64,000 bases of DNA from assembly GCA_016716125.1 (NCBI GenBank), contig JADJWZ010000025.1, positions 23,450 to 87,449 on the forward strand. Reading direction: 5' to 3'. The stretch's first letter is position 1, and the number at the start of each line of letters is the position of its first letter. Source of the DNA: Ignavibacteria bacterium (GTDB taxonomy: Bacteria; Bacteroidota; Ignavibacteria; Tepidaquicellales; Tepidaquicellaceae). The notes beneath the pieces are model-generated. The model worked only from the letters and a program-made list of their open reading frames with translations. It ran no database searches and had not been told where the DNA came from. A program made the translations under genes and the position numbers. This document shows positions 8,181 through 17,306 of the stretch, piece by piece.

Positions 8181-9305
8181 AGTAATAATTTCCGAAAATA
8201 TATTTACCCCGGTTTCAATTATCTCATCAGGAAAATCATAATCAGGATTGTGCAGTTCGGGAATATTTATTCCTGATCCTATTCCGAACATGCAGCCCTT
8301 AAATTTAGAAGTAAATAAACCAAAATCTTCTCCCCATTTGAACGGGTAATTTCTTTCAGTAATTGAATAACCAAGTGATGCTGCAGCTTTTCGTAATATA
8401 TTTGTAGCTTCAGGACTATTTACATTTGCCTGAAAAGTCTGTACATATTCAAAATCGGTTTTAAGTTTATATTTATCAGAAATTCTATTACTTAAATCTT
8501 TTATACTCTTCTCAAGCTTTTTTAAGTTATCGTCATTCCAGCATCTTAATGTAAGATGAATGGATGCTTTACCTGCTGAAATCCCATATGCCTTCTCGCC
8601 AATTTCAGCATAGACGGGAGTAATGACACGCATATCATCTTTCTCCGGTTGATTGTTTTCCATTGATAAAGCTTCTCTGAGAATTTCTGACACCGCAAGC
8701 GCAGGATTGATACCGTGTTCCGGCTCTGCTGCATGAGCGGTTTTTCCGTGAAGATTTATTATAATGCTGTTAACCGATGCCGTAAATATATTTTCTTTTA
8801 TGACAATTTCATTCAAAGGATATCCGGGCAGATTGTGAAGCGCATAAATAAGATCCGGTTTTATAGTTTTAAATTTATCATCTTCATAGATTTTTTTTGC
8901 CCCTTCACCGGTTTCTTCAGCCGGCTGAAAGAGCAATATTACTTTACCCGCAGATGGTTTGTTATCAGACAAATGCTGAGCAAGTCCGCAGAGTATTGCA
9001 CTGTGTCCGTCGTGTCCGCATTTATGTGACAGCCCGGGATTTTTTGATCTGTAGCCAAAGTCATTTATTTCAACTATCGGCAGCGCATCGAGTTCTGCAC
9101 GAAACATTATTTCCTTTCCGGTATTACCCGAATCCCAGACAGCGATAATTCCAAATCCGCCGACACCTGCTATTAATTCATCCGGCTTGCATGCTTTCAA
9201 GAATTTAACAATACTTTCAGATGTCTCTTTTTCATTTCCCGATAATTCAGGATTCGCATGCAGCAATCTTCTGAATTCCTTAAGCTGCTCTATATTAACT
9301 GTCAT
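8166..9305 (-). CDS. M20D family metallopeptidase/amidohydrolase
   Basis: The N-terminus has RRLLHANPELSG, typical of the M20D (hippuricase, N-acyl-amino-acid amidohydrolase) family. Metal and catalytic segments are visible: KCGHDGHSA, FQPAEETGEGA with the Glu pair, ALHNLPG, and HNPDYDFPDE near the C-terminus. HGKTAHAAEPEHG marks the dimerisation lid. ATG 9305 (MTVNIEQL) is preferred over a TTG five codons upstream. It probably removes acyl groups from N-acylated amino acids or dipeptides. Upstream are a GNAT acetyltransferase and an Na+ symporter, downstream two racemases. Its last codons are built from the TTAACTA heptamer array. Confidence 0.85.
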   Translation of the reverse strand: MTVNIEQLKEFRRLLHANPELSGNEKETSESIVKFLKACKPDELIAGVGGFGIIAVWDSGNTGKEIMFRAELDALPIVEINDFGYRSKNPGLSHKCGHDGHSAILCGLAQHLSDNKPSAGKVILLFQPAEETGEGAKKIYEDDKFKTIKPDLIYALHNLPGYPLNEIVIKENIFTASVNSIIINLHGKTAHAAEPEHGINPALAVSEILREALSMENNQPEKDDMRVITPVYAEIGEKAYGISAGKASIHLTLRCWNDDNLKKLEKSIKDLSNRISDKYKLKTDFEYVQTFQANVNSPEATNILRKAAASLGYSITERNYPFKWGEDFGLFTSKFKGCMFGIGSGINIPELHNPDYDFPDEIIETGVNIFSEIITLVNS

Positions 9306-9334
9306 TAATTCTGATTGCAAATTTTACGATTAAC

Positions 9335-9362
9335 TATTAACTACTAACTACTAACTGTTAAT
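9335..9362. repeat. Short heptamer repeat (ACTACTA/TTAACTA type)
   Basis: Four imperfect heptamers (TTAACTA, TTAACTA, CTAACTA, CTAACTG) fill the short gap between the GNAT stop and the M20 start. It is the same sequence family as the long array at 7893-8180. Confidence 0.7.
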
Positions 9363-9795
9363 TATGAACATATCTCATTTCAAGATACTTATGCGTAAAA
9401 CCCAGTTTCTCATAAAGATACTTTGCGGGATTTTCCGGTTCTACATGCAATGCAATACCGCCTTTGGTTTTATTCATCACTTCAAGCATTAGCTTCCTGC
9501 CTAACCCTTTTCCTCTGTGCTCTTTGTGAACTGCAATGTAAACAAGAATATTGGAAGGAATATAACCATCCATTCCTGTTTTATTAATCACAACAGCTCC
9601 GATGATCTGATCATTTTCAATACAGAGCAGGATCAATCCTCCCCTGTCCGGATTCAGTGCGTATTCAATTGCTTTGAGTATGTATTCTTTTTTATCACCG
9701 AACTGATCAAGATTATTTTCTAAAAAATCAGAGATGTGATCATTACTGAACTGCTTACTCTCACCGCTTTGTGGATCAATAATTATGTAGTCCAT
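9358..9795 (-). CDS. GNAT family N-acetyltransferase
   Basis: This 145-residue protein carries the acetyl-CoA-binding motif A as EHRGKGLGRKL, preceded by the strand ILVYIAVH, and the C-terminal NPAKYLYEKLGF motif of Gcn5-related acetyltransferases. It transfers an acetyl group from acetyl-CoA to an amine. The substrate is unknown. Its start overlaps the stop of the upstream symporter gene by 13 bp and it is followed closely by the M20 amidohydrolase. This suggests a set that imports, acylates or deacylates, and racemises amino-acid-like compounds. The pathway is inference. Confidence 0.85.
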   Translation of the reverse strand: MDYIIIDPQSGESKQFSNDHISDFLENNLDQFGDKKEYILKAIEYALNPDRGGLILLCIENDQIIGAVVINKTGMDGYIPSNILVYIAVHKEHRGKGLGRKLMLEVMNKTKGGIALHVEPENPAKYLYEKLGFTHKYLEMRYVHN

Positions 9796-11237
9796 GATTT
9801 TTTTATTTTAAATTTACTAAATATAACTGAAAAAGAAATGAAGATTATTAATGATGCGGTTATTCCGAAAATATTTGCATCAAGATCAAACGGCAGTTTT
9901 GTATCCAGTGTTGTAAGTATTACCGTAGTGCATCCGCCGACTATCATTGATGACAAGGCAGCCAGCCAGTTAGTCTGATTAAAGAACATTGCAGCTATCA
10001 GCGGAACAAACAATCCGGAAACCATAAAGGCATAAGAATACAGCATAAGCTCAAGAACGTTTTGCATATTTGCCGCAAGAAAGATAGCCAAAGTTCCCAT
10101 AAGCAGAGTAAGTATCTGAGCAAAGATAAGCACATGAGGATGTTTTTCCAGAGAGGGAAAAAATTTTATTAAAATATCCGAAAGCATATTTCCAGAGGCA
10201 GCCATCAGGCAACTGTCAGCAGTCGAAAGTATTGCTGAAAAATATGCTGACATCATTATCCCCATTAACCCGACCGGCAGGACTTGTCTGAGAAGCAAAG
10301 GCAAACCGAGTTCAGGATCCATACCGCCGGCATTTTCAAATCCAAAGCTTGTAAACATTCCCTGGTCAGCTGCTACACGTCCGAACAATCCAAGCAACAC
10401 TCCCATAAAAGCCATTACCGGCCATTCAAAAAGACCGGCTATAAACCAGGCTTTCTGCGCTTCCTTTTTACTCCTGCTTGCATAGATCCTTTGATATAAA
10501 GTCATTCCGACAAACCATATTGGTATAATAGTAACTCCCCAGTTTACAAGAGTTTGCCAGCTGACTGATGATAAGGATAAAAATTCAGGCTGAACGGATT
10601 TACTTATTTCTTCCCATCCGCCGATAGCAAAATAGGAGATGGGAATTCCGACAAAGATCAAACCAACCATTAGAATTATCCACTGAACTGTATCAGTGTA
10701 AATTACAGCTTTCATTCCTCCCATCACTGTGTAGAGAATTGTTACAACTCCCATAATTAATAATGCAGTCTGAATATCGAGTCCTGCAAAAGAAGATGAA
10801 GCCAGCTTTGCGCCGGCAAGTATCTGTGAACTGGTAAATCCGAGATATCCGATAGCTGATATGATTCCGGCCATCAGAGCTACCTTACTGTTGTAATAAT
10901 AATTGAACAGCTGAGGAAAAGTTGTCATTTTATTATCGAGACCGATCTTATAGACTTTTGGGATAAGTAAGACTGCTGTCATCCATGCTCCGATCAAACC
11001 CGTAAAGAGCATCCACGAACCTGACAGTCCCATTATAAAACCAAGCCCTCCCAGACCAATTGAAAAGCCGCCGCCGACATCAGTTGCGACAACGGATAAT
11101 CCGATGTGCCATCCCGAAATGCTTTTGTCACTGATAAAATAATCCTGCGTACTTTTGTTCTTCTTCAGAAAATAATAACCTATGCCCAGCAATGCAATCA
11201 TATAGGCAACAAAAATTCCCAGATCTATTATGTGCAT
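9783..11237 (-). CDS. Sodium:solute symporter (SSS family)
   Basis: This 484-residue integral membrane protein has about 13 hydrophobic segments. Family features include STQDYFISDKSISGWHIGLS after the first helix, the region ATDVGGGFSIGLGGLGF, IYTDTVQWIILMVG, and ILSTADSCLMAASGNMLSD, the SSS signature around helices 8-9. It couples Na+ influx to uptake of an organic solute such as an amino acid, sugar or carboxylate. The substrate is not readable from the sequence. It is the first gene of a minus-strand group with GNAT, M20 and two racemases, which favours an amino-acid-type substrate (inference). Confidence 0.88.
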   Translation of the reverse strand: MHIIDLGIFVAYMIALLGIGYYFLKKNKSTQDYFISDKSISGWHIGLSVVATDVGGGFSIGLGGLGFIMGLSGSWMLFTGLIGAWMTAVLLIPKVYKIGLDNKMTTFPQLFNYYYNSKVALMAGIISAIGYLGFTSSQILAGAKLASSSFAGLDIQTALLIMGVVTILYTVMGGMKAVIYTDTVQWIILMVGLIFVGIPISYFAIGGWEEISKSVQPEFLSLSSVSWQTLVNWGVTIIPIWFVGMTLYQRIYASRSKKEAQKAWFIAGLFEWPVMAFMGVLLGLFGRVAADQGMFTSFGFENAGGMDPELGLPLLLRQVLPVGLMGIMMSAYFSAILSTADSCLMAASGNMLSDILIKFFPSLEKHPHVLIFAQILTLLMGTLAIFLAANMQNVLELMLYSYAFMVSGLFVPLIAAMFFNQTNWLAALSSMIVGGCTTVILTTLDTKLPFDLDANIFGITASLIIFISFSVIFSKFKIKKSWTT

Positions 11238-11627
11238 GTATTAAACTTTAATTTTAATTAATTAAAAAACCAATTGAAATCAGGATCAGATTTTAAGATG
11301 AAATGCTTTCTATAAGCAATACTACTGAGATTTATCAGTTATTTATCTGATAATCTTTTTAAAAGAATAGTCCGGTTTAAATAAATTGTTTATACCCGGA
11401 CTCCTTCAGATGGGATTAAATAATGATTTCTAATTATGAATTACAACTGGAATTATTAATAAACAAGAACTTTGATATTAAAATAAAGAATAAATTTACA
11501 AAAACCTGAATGAACTTGCAAGTTTTCACTTGAATAAAATTTTAAATCATTAGGACAATGCTTTCAAAATAGTATTTAATTAATATTTATTGAACAAGCG
11601 GTAAACTTAAATTATCTGATACCACTA
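11238..11627. other. Intergenic region with a GC-rich hairpin
   Basis: No gene is visible. A hairpin at 11369-11402 has a perfect AGTCCGG/CCGGACT outer stem and an AT-rich inner stem, striking in this AT-rich DNA. A second short stem (TATCAG/CTGATA) lies at 11333-11352. Both are upstream of the symporter gene and downstream of the TfoX-like gene, so they may be a terminator of the latter or a leader structure of the former. Confidence 0.4.
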
Positions 11628-11975
11628 TCATTTCTTATTTTTCTTAGAAGACTTTGCGATCTTATTATATTCGAGAGCAAGATCGATCCAGTATTGAAGA
11701 TGTTTTTTAGTCTTAAGCGCATCCGTATCCACAAAGACAAATCCTTTCATCACTTTCCCTGTAAAATCCATTGGTCTGCATCCTTCTTTTTTCAATGCCT
11801 CATCATACTTTTCCGGATCAAGGCGTACCATAAGTCTGTCTTTCTCTACACCTATGCACATCTTATCATTTACCATAAAGCATAATCCGCCGAACATCTT
11901 TTTTTCTTCAATATTCTGATGACTAAGCGAAATAATTTCTCTAACTCTGTCAGCTGCTTTTTCGTCGTAAGCCAT
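11628..11975 (-). CDS. TfoX N-terminal domain protein
   Basis: This 115-residue protein matches the TfoX_N family: RVREIISLSHQNIEEKKMFG, then GGLCFMVNDKMCIGVEKD, LMVRLDPEKYDEAL and MKGFVFVD. Stand-alone TfoX-N proteins are widespread and mostly uncharacterised. The domain is named after the competence regulator TfoX/Sxy but lacks the C-terminal part here. A lysine-rich tail (AKSSKKNKK) ends the protein. It stands alone between the symporter and the T9SS cargo island. A regulatory function should not be assumed. Confidence 0.8.
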   Translation of the reverse strand: MAYDEKAADRVREIISLSHQNIEEKKMFGGLCFMVNDKMCIGVEKDRLMVRLDPEKYDEALKKEGCRPMDFTGKVMKGFVFVDTDALKTKKHLQYWIDLALEYNKIAKSSKKNKK

Positions 11976-12058
11976 TAATGTAGTTATTCAATTTTATAAA
12001 ATTTTTAATACCAATAAGCTAATCAACCAATTGACTTAATTAACTAATTAACCAATCA

Positions 12059-13435
12059 TTATTTCAGCAGGATCATCCTTTTTGTATCGCTGAAATTTTC
12101 TGTCGCCAGTGTATAAAAATAAATCCCGCTCGGATAATTACTTCCGTCAAATTCCGTTTCATAAATTCCCGGAGAAAGCTTTTCATTTACAAGTACAGCA
12201 ATATCTTTTCCCAGAGCATCATATACTTTTAAAGAGACCAACCCGAATTCCGAAATCCCAAATCCCAAATGTGTTACAGGATTAAACGGGTTAGGATAGT
12301 TTTGATATAGACTATACTTATCAGCAATTGAATTATTAATAACAACAGGAGAAGGCGTTCCAAGCTGAACGACCCAAAGTCCGTCTTCTTTGTTTGAACC
12401 TATGATTTTTTTTGAAGGGAACATGTAAACTCCCCAGCAGCCGGTGAAAGCATTATTGTTATTCAAAGGGAAAGTATCATACCATGCAATCTCAACCGGA
12501 TCGACAGGGTTTGAAATATCCAGAACTCTGATACCTGCGGATCTGTGCGCAATGACAGCAGTGTCTCCGTAAATTTCTATATTATGAACCTGTGAAGCCG
12601 TAATATTAGTGGGCCGCCAGTCTCTTACAAAAGTAATATTATTTAAATCCTGAATGTCATAGATCTTTAATGTGCCGGCTGTAGGTGTAGAAGTTTCATC
12701 GGTTGTATAAATATACTTTCTGTCTTTAGTCAAAGCGGAATTGTGGGTTGCATTATGCGGAGGAGTTGTAAAAGAATTTAAAAAAACCGGCTGGTCTTTA
12801 TTTACAGCATTTATTATTCTTATGCCGTTACTGAGACATGCAGCCCATATGGTGTCATTAATTACTCTGCAGTCATGAACGTAATGTGTATTCAATGAAC
12901 CTCTGACTACAGGCAGCTCAGGATTTATGCTTAAGTCTAAGATGGTTATTCCCTGCCCGAAAGATGCATTCGCTCCGTTCAAATATAAATATGAACCTGA
13001 CACTGAAATAGTATGAGTTGTAATATGATTAGGAAGAATAAATCTGTTTACACGGTGAACTGAATCCGGAAGATACCGCAGATCAAATATTTCAATCCCG
13101 CTGTTCGCCTGCTCGGTAACAACATATGCATAATGAGAATACACCGTGATCTCTCTCCAGTGATTACCGCTTCCTGAAACCGGAGCAGGAGCAAAGTCAA
13201 CTTCGTGAATGTTTGCTGAATTTGTAATATCAATGAAGGCGGTTCCGAGATGAGTACCAAGTATCGCGTATTCATTACCTGCTGAATCAACATATCCCCA
13301 GCAGCCTGAATAAGTATCATTAGTAATATGCTGATTCAGATTTGCAAGGAACTGCATGTTGTGATTCGGCAGCTGCGCATGCGATATTTCCTGAGAAAAA
13401 TAAATTGACAGAAATATTATAAATATTTTTTTCAT
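12059..13435 (-). CDS. Choice-of-anchor B (LVIVD-type) T9SS protein
   Basis: A signal peptide (MKKIFIIFLSIYFSQEISHA) is followed by a beta-propeller with LVIVD-like blades such as GTAFIDITNSANIHEVDF, GIEIFDLRYLPDS, GITILDLSINPE and GIRVLDISNPVDPVEIAWYD. This is the choice-of-anchor B architecture, in which one propeller type occurs with different surface-anchoring tails. Here the tail is the T9SS domain with QNYPNPFNPVTHLGFGISE and TKRMILLK. It overlaps the upstream paralogue by an ATGA junction, so the two are translationally coupled. The function of this propeller family is unknown. Surface display is likely. Confidence 0.85.
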   Translation of the reverse strand: MKKIFIIFLSIYFSQEISHAQLPNHNMQFLANLNQHITNDTYSGCWGYVDSAGNEYAILGTHLGTAFIDITNSANIHEVDFAPAPVSGSGNHWREITVYSHYAYVVTEQANSGIEIFDLRYLPDSVHRVNRFILPNHITTHTISVSGSYLYLNGANASFGQGITILDLSINPELPVVRGSLNTHYVHDCRVINDTIWAACLSNGIRIINAVNKDQPVFLNSFTTPPHNATHNSALTKDRKYIYTTDETSTPTAGTLKIYDIQDLNNITFVRDWRPTNITASQVHNIEIYGDTAVIAHRSAGIRVLDISNPVDPVEIAWYDTFPLNNNNAFTGCWGVYMFPSKKIIGSNKEDGLWVVQLGTPSPVVINNSIADKYSLYQNYPNPFNPVTHLGFGISEFGLVSLKVYDALGKDIAVLVNEKLSPGIYETEFDGSNYPSGIYFYTLATENFSDTKRMILLK

Positions 13436-14856
13436 TTTAATAATATCATTCGTTTAGTTTCACTAAAATTTCCCGTTTCTAATTTATAAAAATATACTCC
13501 GTTTGCAAAACTGCTGCCGTCAAAATCAACTTCATAATTTCCCTGCGAAAGAGCTTCATTGACTAATGTCATAACTTCTTTTCCCAATACATCAAATACA
13601 ACTAACTTCACGTCTTGCGTTCTGCTTCTTTCGCCCCGCGGTATTTCATATTTAATTTTCGTCACCGGATTGAACGGATTCGGATAGTTCTGATGTAAGA
13701 AGAAACTTTGAACTTCAGTATTTAAATTTTCAATAAAAGTAGGATCATGAATTATTCTGTGAACATATAATCCCGTCTGCATGTCGGATGAAATGATCTT
13801 ACCTGAGTTAAAAAAAGGATAACAGCTCCAGTTTCCGGCAATTATACCCGCATTTGAATTCGGATATGTATCATGAAAAGCAAATTCGACAGGATTGTTT
13901 GGATTTCGGAGATCAAGTAATCTGAGCCCGGCAGTGTGATGAGATATGTAGAGAACATCACTTTTAACAAAAGGATTATGAGCAATGGAAGTCAGATCGC
14001 CCGGCGGACGATAAGTTGTGACTAATTCAATATTAGTTAAATCCTCAATATTCCAGATTGCAATAATTCCCGGCGGACCTCTGCTTTCATCAGCAGTAAT
14101 TAAATATTTTCCGTTATCAGACAGCCAACAACTGTGAGGAAGAGAATATCCCGGAAGATTATTCATTTCAGCAATTTCAGTTATGCTGTCTTTGTTGCCT
14201 GCATCAAGAATGACAAATTTGTTTATTCCGGTAACGGCAGCATACACCGTATCATTTTTTACATAGCAATCGTGAACAAATCCTCTAAGATACTCTCCTC
14301 TTTTTACCGGATTCTCCGGATCAGTAATATCAATTATTGTAAGTCCATTTGCTGCATTCACATTTCCGCCACATAGATACAGAAAATTTTTTTCCTGAAA
14401 TATAGTATGAGCATTTCTAAAATCTCCATAAGTCCAGTTTTTAACATGGTGAACTGAATCGGGAAGATAACTCATATCAATGATCTGTAATGCAGTCCAA
14501 TTTGTCATCCCGTAACTATCGGATGAAATATAAGCATAGTTTAAATAAGTTTTACATTCCCTGTTGACAATATGATTGGCAGGAACAAAATCACATTCAT
14601 ATACATTTGAGCTGTCCGAGATATCTATAAAAGAAGTACCTGTAACACAGGCTAATATTGCATATTCTCTCCCGGTCTGTGAAGTCCAGCCCCAGATCGA
14701 AGAATACTTTGAATTAATTTCAGTAGGCGGTTGATTTGGCCTGACATCAAACTGATTCAGCAGTTCTAAGTTTGAAATTAACTGAGCAAATATAATTTCT
14801 TTTCCAATGCCGATAAATATAATTATTGCTAATATATTTTTAAAAAGTATTTTCAT
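13432..14856 (-). CDS. Choice-of-anchor B (LVIVD-type) T9SS protein, paralogue
   Basis: This 474-residue protein starts with a hydrophobic leader (MKILFKNILAIIIFIGIGKE). Its propeller blades are similar in order to the downstream gene: GTSFIDISDSSNVYECDF, LQIIDMSYLPDS, LTIIDITDPENPVKRGEY, LRLLDLRNPNNPVEFAFHD. A shared VHDC motif (FVHDCYV here, YVHDCRV in the neighbour) supports tandem duplication. The sorting domain has QNYPNPFNPVTKIKYEIPR, an insert (GERSRTQDV), then TKRMILLK. Its stop overlaps the ATG of the paralogue by four bases. The role is unknown. It is likely a surface-displayed or released propeller. Confidence 0.85.
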   Translation of the reverse strand: MKILFKNILAIIIFIGIGKEIIFAQLISNLELLNQFDVRPNQPPTEINSKYSSIWGWTSQTGREYAILACVTGTSFIDISDSSNVYECDFVPANHIVNRECKTYLNYAYISSDSYGMTNWTALQIIDMSYLPDSVHHVKNWTYGDFRNAHTIFQEKNFLYLCGGNVNAANGLTIIDITDPENPVKRGEYLRGFVHDCYVKNDTVYAAVTGINKFVILDAGNKDSITEIAEMNNLPGYSLPHSCWLSDNGKYLITADESRGPPGIIAIWNIEDLTNIELVTTYRPPGDLTSIAHNPFVKSDVLYISHHTAGLRLLDLRNPNNPVEFAFHDTYPNSNAGIIAGNWSCYPFFNSGKIISSDMQTGLYVHRIIHDPTFIENLNTEVQSFFLHQNYPNPFNPVTKIKYEIPRGERSRTQDVKLVVFDVLGKEVMTLVNEALSQGNYEVDFDGSSFANGVYFYKLETGNFSETKRMILLK

Positions 14857-15019
14857 TTACCCGAAATCTTTTGTCTGTCATGTTTAAAAAATTTTAAAAC
14901 ATATGTTAAATTCAAAAGGGGTCACCTGAACCACCCTTATCAATTTCTATAAAGATATAAATCATCCGGAGTTAATGATAATATTTTTTAACTATTAACT
15001 ATTTTCTATTAACTATTAA

Positions 15020-17140
15020 CTACTTCAATAATATCATTCGCTTAGTTTCACTAAAATTATTTGTTATTAATTTATATAAATAAATTCCGCTTGACAGTTG
15101 AAAACCGGCAGTTGAAAACTGATAGTTATAGCTTCCGCGATTTTGTTTTTCATTAACTAAAGTTGCAATTTCATTTCCAAGTATATCATATATTTTTAAA
15201 GTTACAAAACTATTTTCGGGTAATGAATAACGGATAACGGTTGAAGGATTGAAAGGATTCGGATAATTCTGATAAAGGTAAAAATGTTTGGGGATCAAGT
15301 CCGGACTGATGTGAGATCCTGTCAGACCTCCGGTCCCGGTTGAAAGGATAGTTCCGCTTGTTCCGCAGACAAATCCCTGAGCGGAATTAACAAAAAATAT
15401 TCGAGTAAGATAAAAATTTGTTTTTGGAATTTGCTTACTCCAGTTATTACCTGCATCAGTTGTCTTTAAAATCAAGCCGAGACCGCCGCCGCCGCCGCAA
15501 CTATATCCTGTTAGATTATCTGTAAACATTATTGATGCTAATGACTCACCGGTTACCTGCCTTACGATATTCCAGTCTTCACCAGCGTCACTTGCTTTAA
15601 GAATTATGTTTGATCCCGAAGCATAGCCGTTCTGAAGATCCGTAAAGTATATTGAGTACAGGTCTCGGGTTGTTCCTGAAGCTGTTGTGTGCCAGTTCGT
15701 ACCGCCGTTTGCGCTCTTTAAAATCATTCCTCCATTTCCGGCACAAAAAATAGTGCTTTCATCCGTCATTATTATAGAATTCAATAAACCGGTATATCCT
15801 GTCGCGGAGGTCTGAAACCACTGAGTCCCGCCGTTATCAGACCTGTATACTCTCCCATTTGCTGTAGAAACGTAGCCTGTGCTGTTATTAATAAAATCGA
15901 CTGAAGTAAGTGACACTCCATTGACAACAGTATGACCTGACCAACTGCTTCCGCCATCATTCGTAATAAAAACTTTTCCGCTGCTGTTTGTGACAAACCC
16001 ATTCATGTTATCAGAAAAATCAACTTCAGTATTAGAATAATTATATCCGGAATTTACAGTTGTCCATACACTGCCTCCGTCTGTCGTTTTCATGATACTA
16101 TAACTGTAAGGAAAGTTCGAGCATGCAACAATACCGGTAAGAGAATTTAGAAAATAAACTGACTGAAAATCATTTCTTGTTGAATAAGACTGCATGCTGC
16201 TCCAGGAAATCCCGCCATTAATAGTTTTATAAAACTGTCCGTCTGATCCTGCAGATATTCCAATATCTGAATTCAGGAAATTCAGTGTTTTTAATCCTAA
16301 ACCGGGCAAAGAAGTAAGTGACCATGTGACCCCGCCGTTAGTGGTTTTTCTTACTTTGTCTCCACCGGTAATGATCCCGGTAGTTGCATCGAAAAAATGA
16401 ATTGCAGTAAATCCGGTATTATCTCCTGTGTATAACCCTGTCCAGTTTGCACCGGCATCAGTAGATTTGAATACAATGCTTCCCGAGACCAGGACATACC
16501 ATGTGTTAACATCAGGAAAAGAAACATCAATAAAAGAAGCTGAAGTAAAATTGTAGGAAAGCCATGACCAGCCTCCTCCGTTTGTTGTTCTTAGTATTAT
16601 TCTGTTGTCCGCTAAGACAAATCCCGTATCATTATTCAGAAATGAAACTTTCCTTAGATTTATTCCAAGCTGTGAGTTCATACTGACCCAGGTATTCCCT
16701 CCGTCCATAGTTTTTTTTATCCTTCCCGCGTTACCTGCGACATAGCCTGTATTCTGATCAGTAAAATGCATCGATCTGAAACTGCTGGCAATACTTGAAT
16801 CTACAGTAAACCAGCTTGCCCCGCTGTTAGTTGTTTTTTTAATAATGCTTCCTCCCCCATCACCACCTGCTACCAAACCAGTCTGACTGTTTACAAAATA
16901 GATTGAGTACAAAATATCTTTAGTCCCGGTCCAGATGACTTCCCAGTTTGACCCTCCGTTGGTTGTCTTTACAACTATTCCTCCGTCACCGGCAGCAAAA
17001 CCCACATCAGGAGTTACAAACTGAGCCGAACGTAATTCCTGTCCCTGAGGATAGGGGTGCATCCAGTTCCATCCGGATTGTGAATATAAACTACATGATG
17101 TAAGAAAAGTCAGCAGAAATATTAAAATTGGTTTATTCAT
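15020..17140 (-). CDS. Ycf48-like repeat propeller, T9SS cargo
   Basis: A signal peptide (MNKPILIFLLTFLTSCSLYS) precedes a 706-residue chain with more than ten blades of the Ycf48-like form G.a.G..G.i.KTtNGG..W (VVKTTNGGSNW, IKKTTNSGASW, IKKTMDGGNTW, VRKTTNGGVTW, FYKTINGGISW and others). It ends with the T9SS sorting domain (QNYPNPFNPSTVIRYSLPE, then TKRMILLK). Cys16 lies in TSCSLYS, but the T9SS tail and the later Q make a standard signal peptide more likely than a lipobox. Ycf48-like repeats are known from photosystem II assembly and, by analogy only, suggest a protein-binding propeller. Confidence 0.85.
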   Translation of the reverse strand: MNKPILIFLLTFLTSCSLYSQSGWNWMHPYPQGQELRSAQFVTPDVGFAAGDGGIVVKTTNGGSNWEVIWTGTKDILYSIYFVNSQTGLVAGGDGGGSIIKKTTNSGASWFTVDSSIASSFRSMHFTDQNTGYVAGNAGRIKKTMDGGNTWVSMNSQLGINLRKVSFLNNDTGFVLADNRIILRTTNGGGWSWLSYNFTSASFIDVSFPDVNTWYVLVSGSIVFKSTDAGANWTGLYTGDNTGFTAIHFFDATTGIITGGDKVRKTTNGGVTWSLTSLPGLGLKTLNFLNSDIGISAGSDGQFYKTINGGISWSSMQSYSTRNDFQSVYFLNSLTGIVACSNFPYSYSIMKTTDGGSVWTTVNSGYNYSNTEVDFSDNMNGFVTNSSGKVFITNDGGSSWSGHTVVNGVSLTSVDFINNSTGYVSTANGRVYRSDNGGTQWFQTSATGYTGLLNSIIMTDESTIFCAGNGGMILKSANGGTNWHTTASGTTRDLYSIYFTDLQNGYASGSNIILKASDAGEDWNIVRQVTGESLASIMFTDNLTGYSCGGGGGLGLILKTTDAGNNWSKQIPKTNFYLTRIFFVNSAQGFVCGTSGTILSTGTGGLTGSHISPDLIPKHFYLYQNYPNPFNPSTVIRYSLPENSFVTLKIYDILGNEIATLVNEKQNRGSYNYQFSTAGFQLSSGIYLYKLITNNFSETKRMILLK

Positions 17141-17179
17141 AACATTATCAATTATTAATTATCAATTATCTATTATCAA

Positions 17180-17306
17180 TTATTTCAAAAACATAATACT
17201 CTTCGTCTCAACAAAACTACCGCTTCCATTACCCGCAACTTGCCACTCACAACAAACTATTAACTACTAACTATTTCAGCAGCACTAAGGTAAATTTTAT
17301 ATAAAG
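17180..17306 (-). pseudogene. Relics of T9SS sorting-domain C-termini
   Basis: In the gap between two intact cargo genes, the minus-strand frame ending at 17180 reads AGNGSGSFVETKSIMFLK before TAA, plainly the end of a sorting domain (compare SFVETKRMMLLK of the gene at 18990). A second, shorter relic ending at 17271 reads LYIKFTLVLLK. Neither has an upstream gene body. TTAACTA and TCAATTA-type heptamers follow each stop. They look like tails left behind by deletion or recombination among the repeated sorting domains. Confidence 0.6.

Noticed and set aside
15020..17140. Photosystem II assembly factor, from Ycf48-like repeats
   Set aside because: The repeats are a generic propeller in secreted FCB proteins. 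A T9SS tail and the lack of photosynthesis genes argue against that role.
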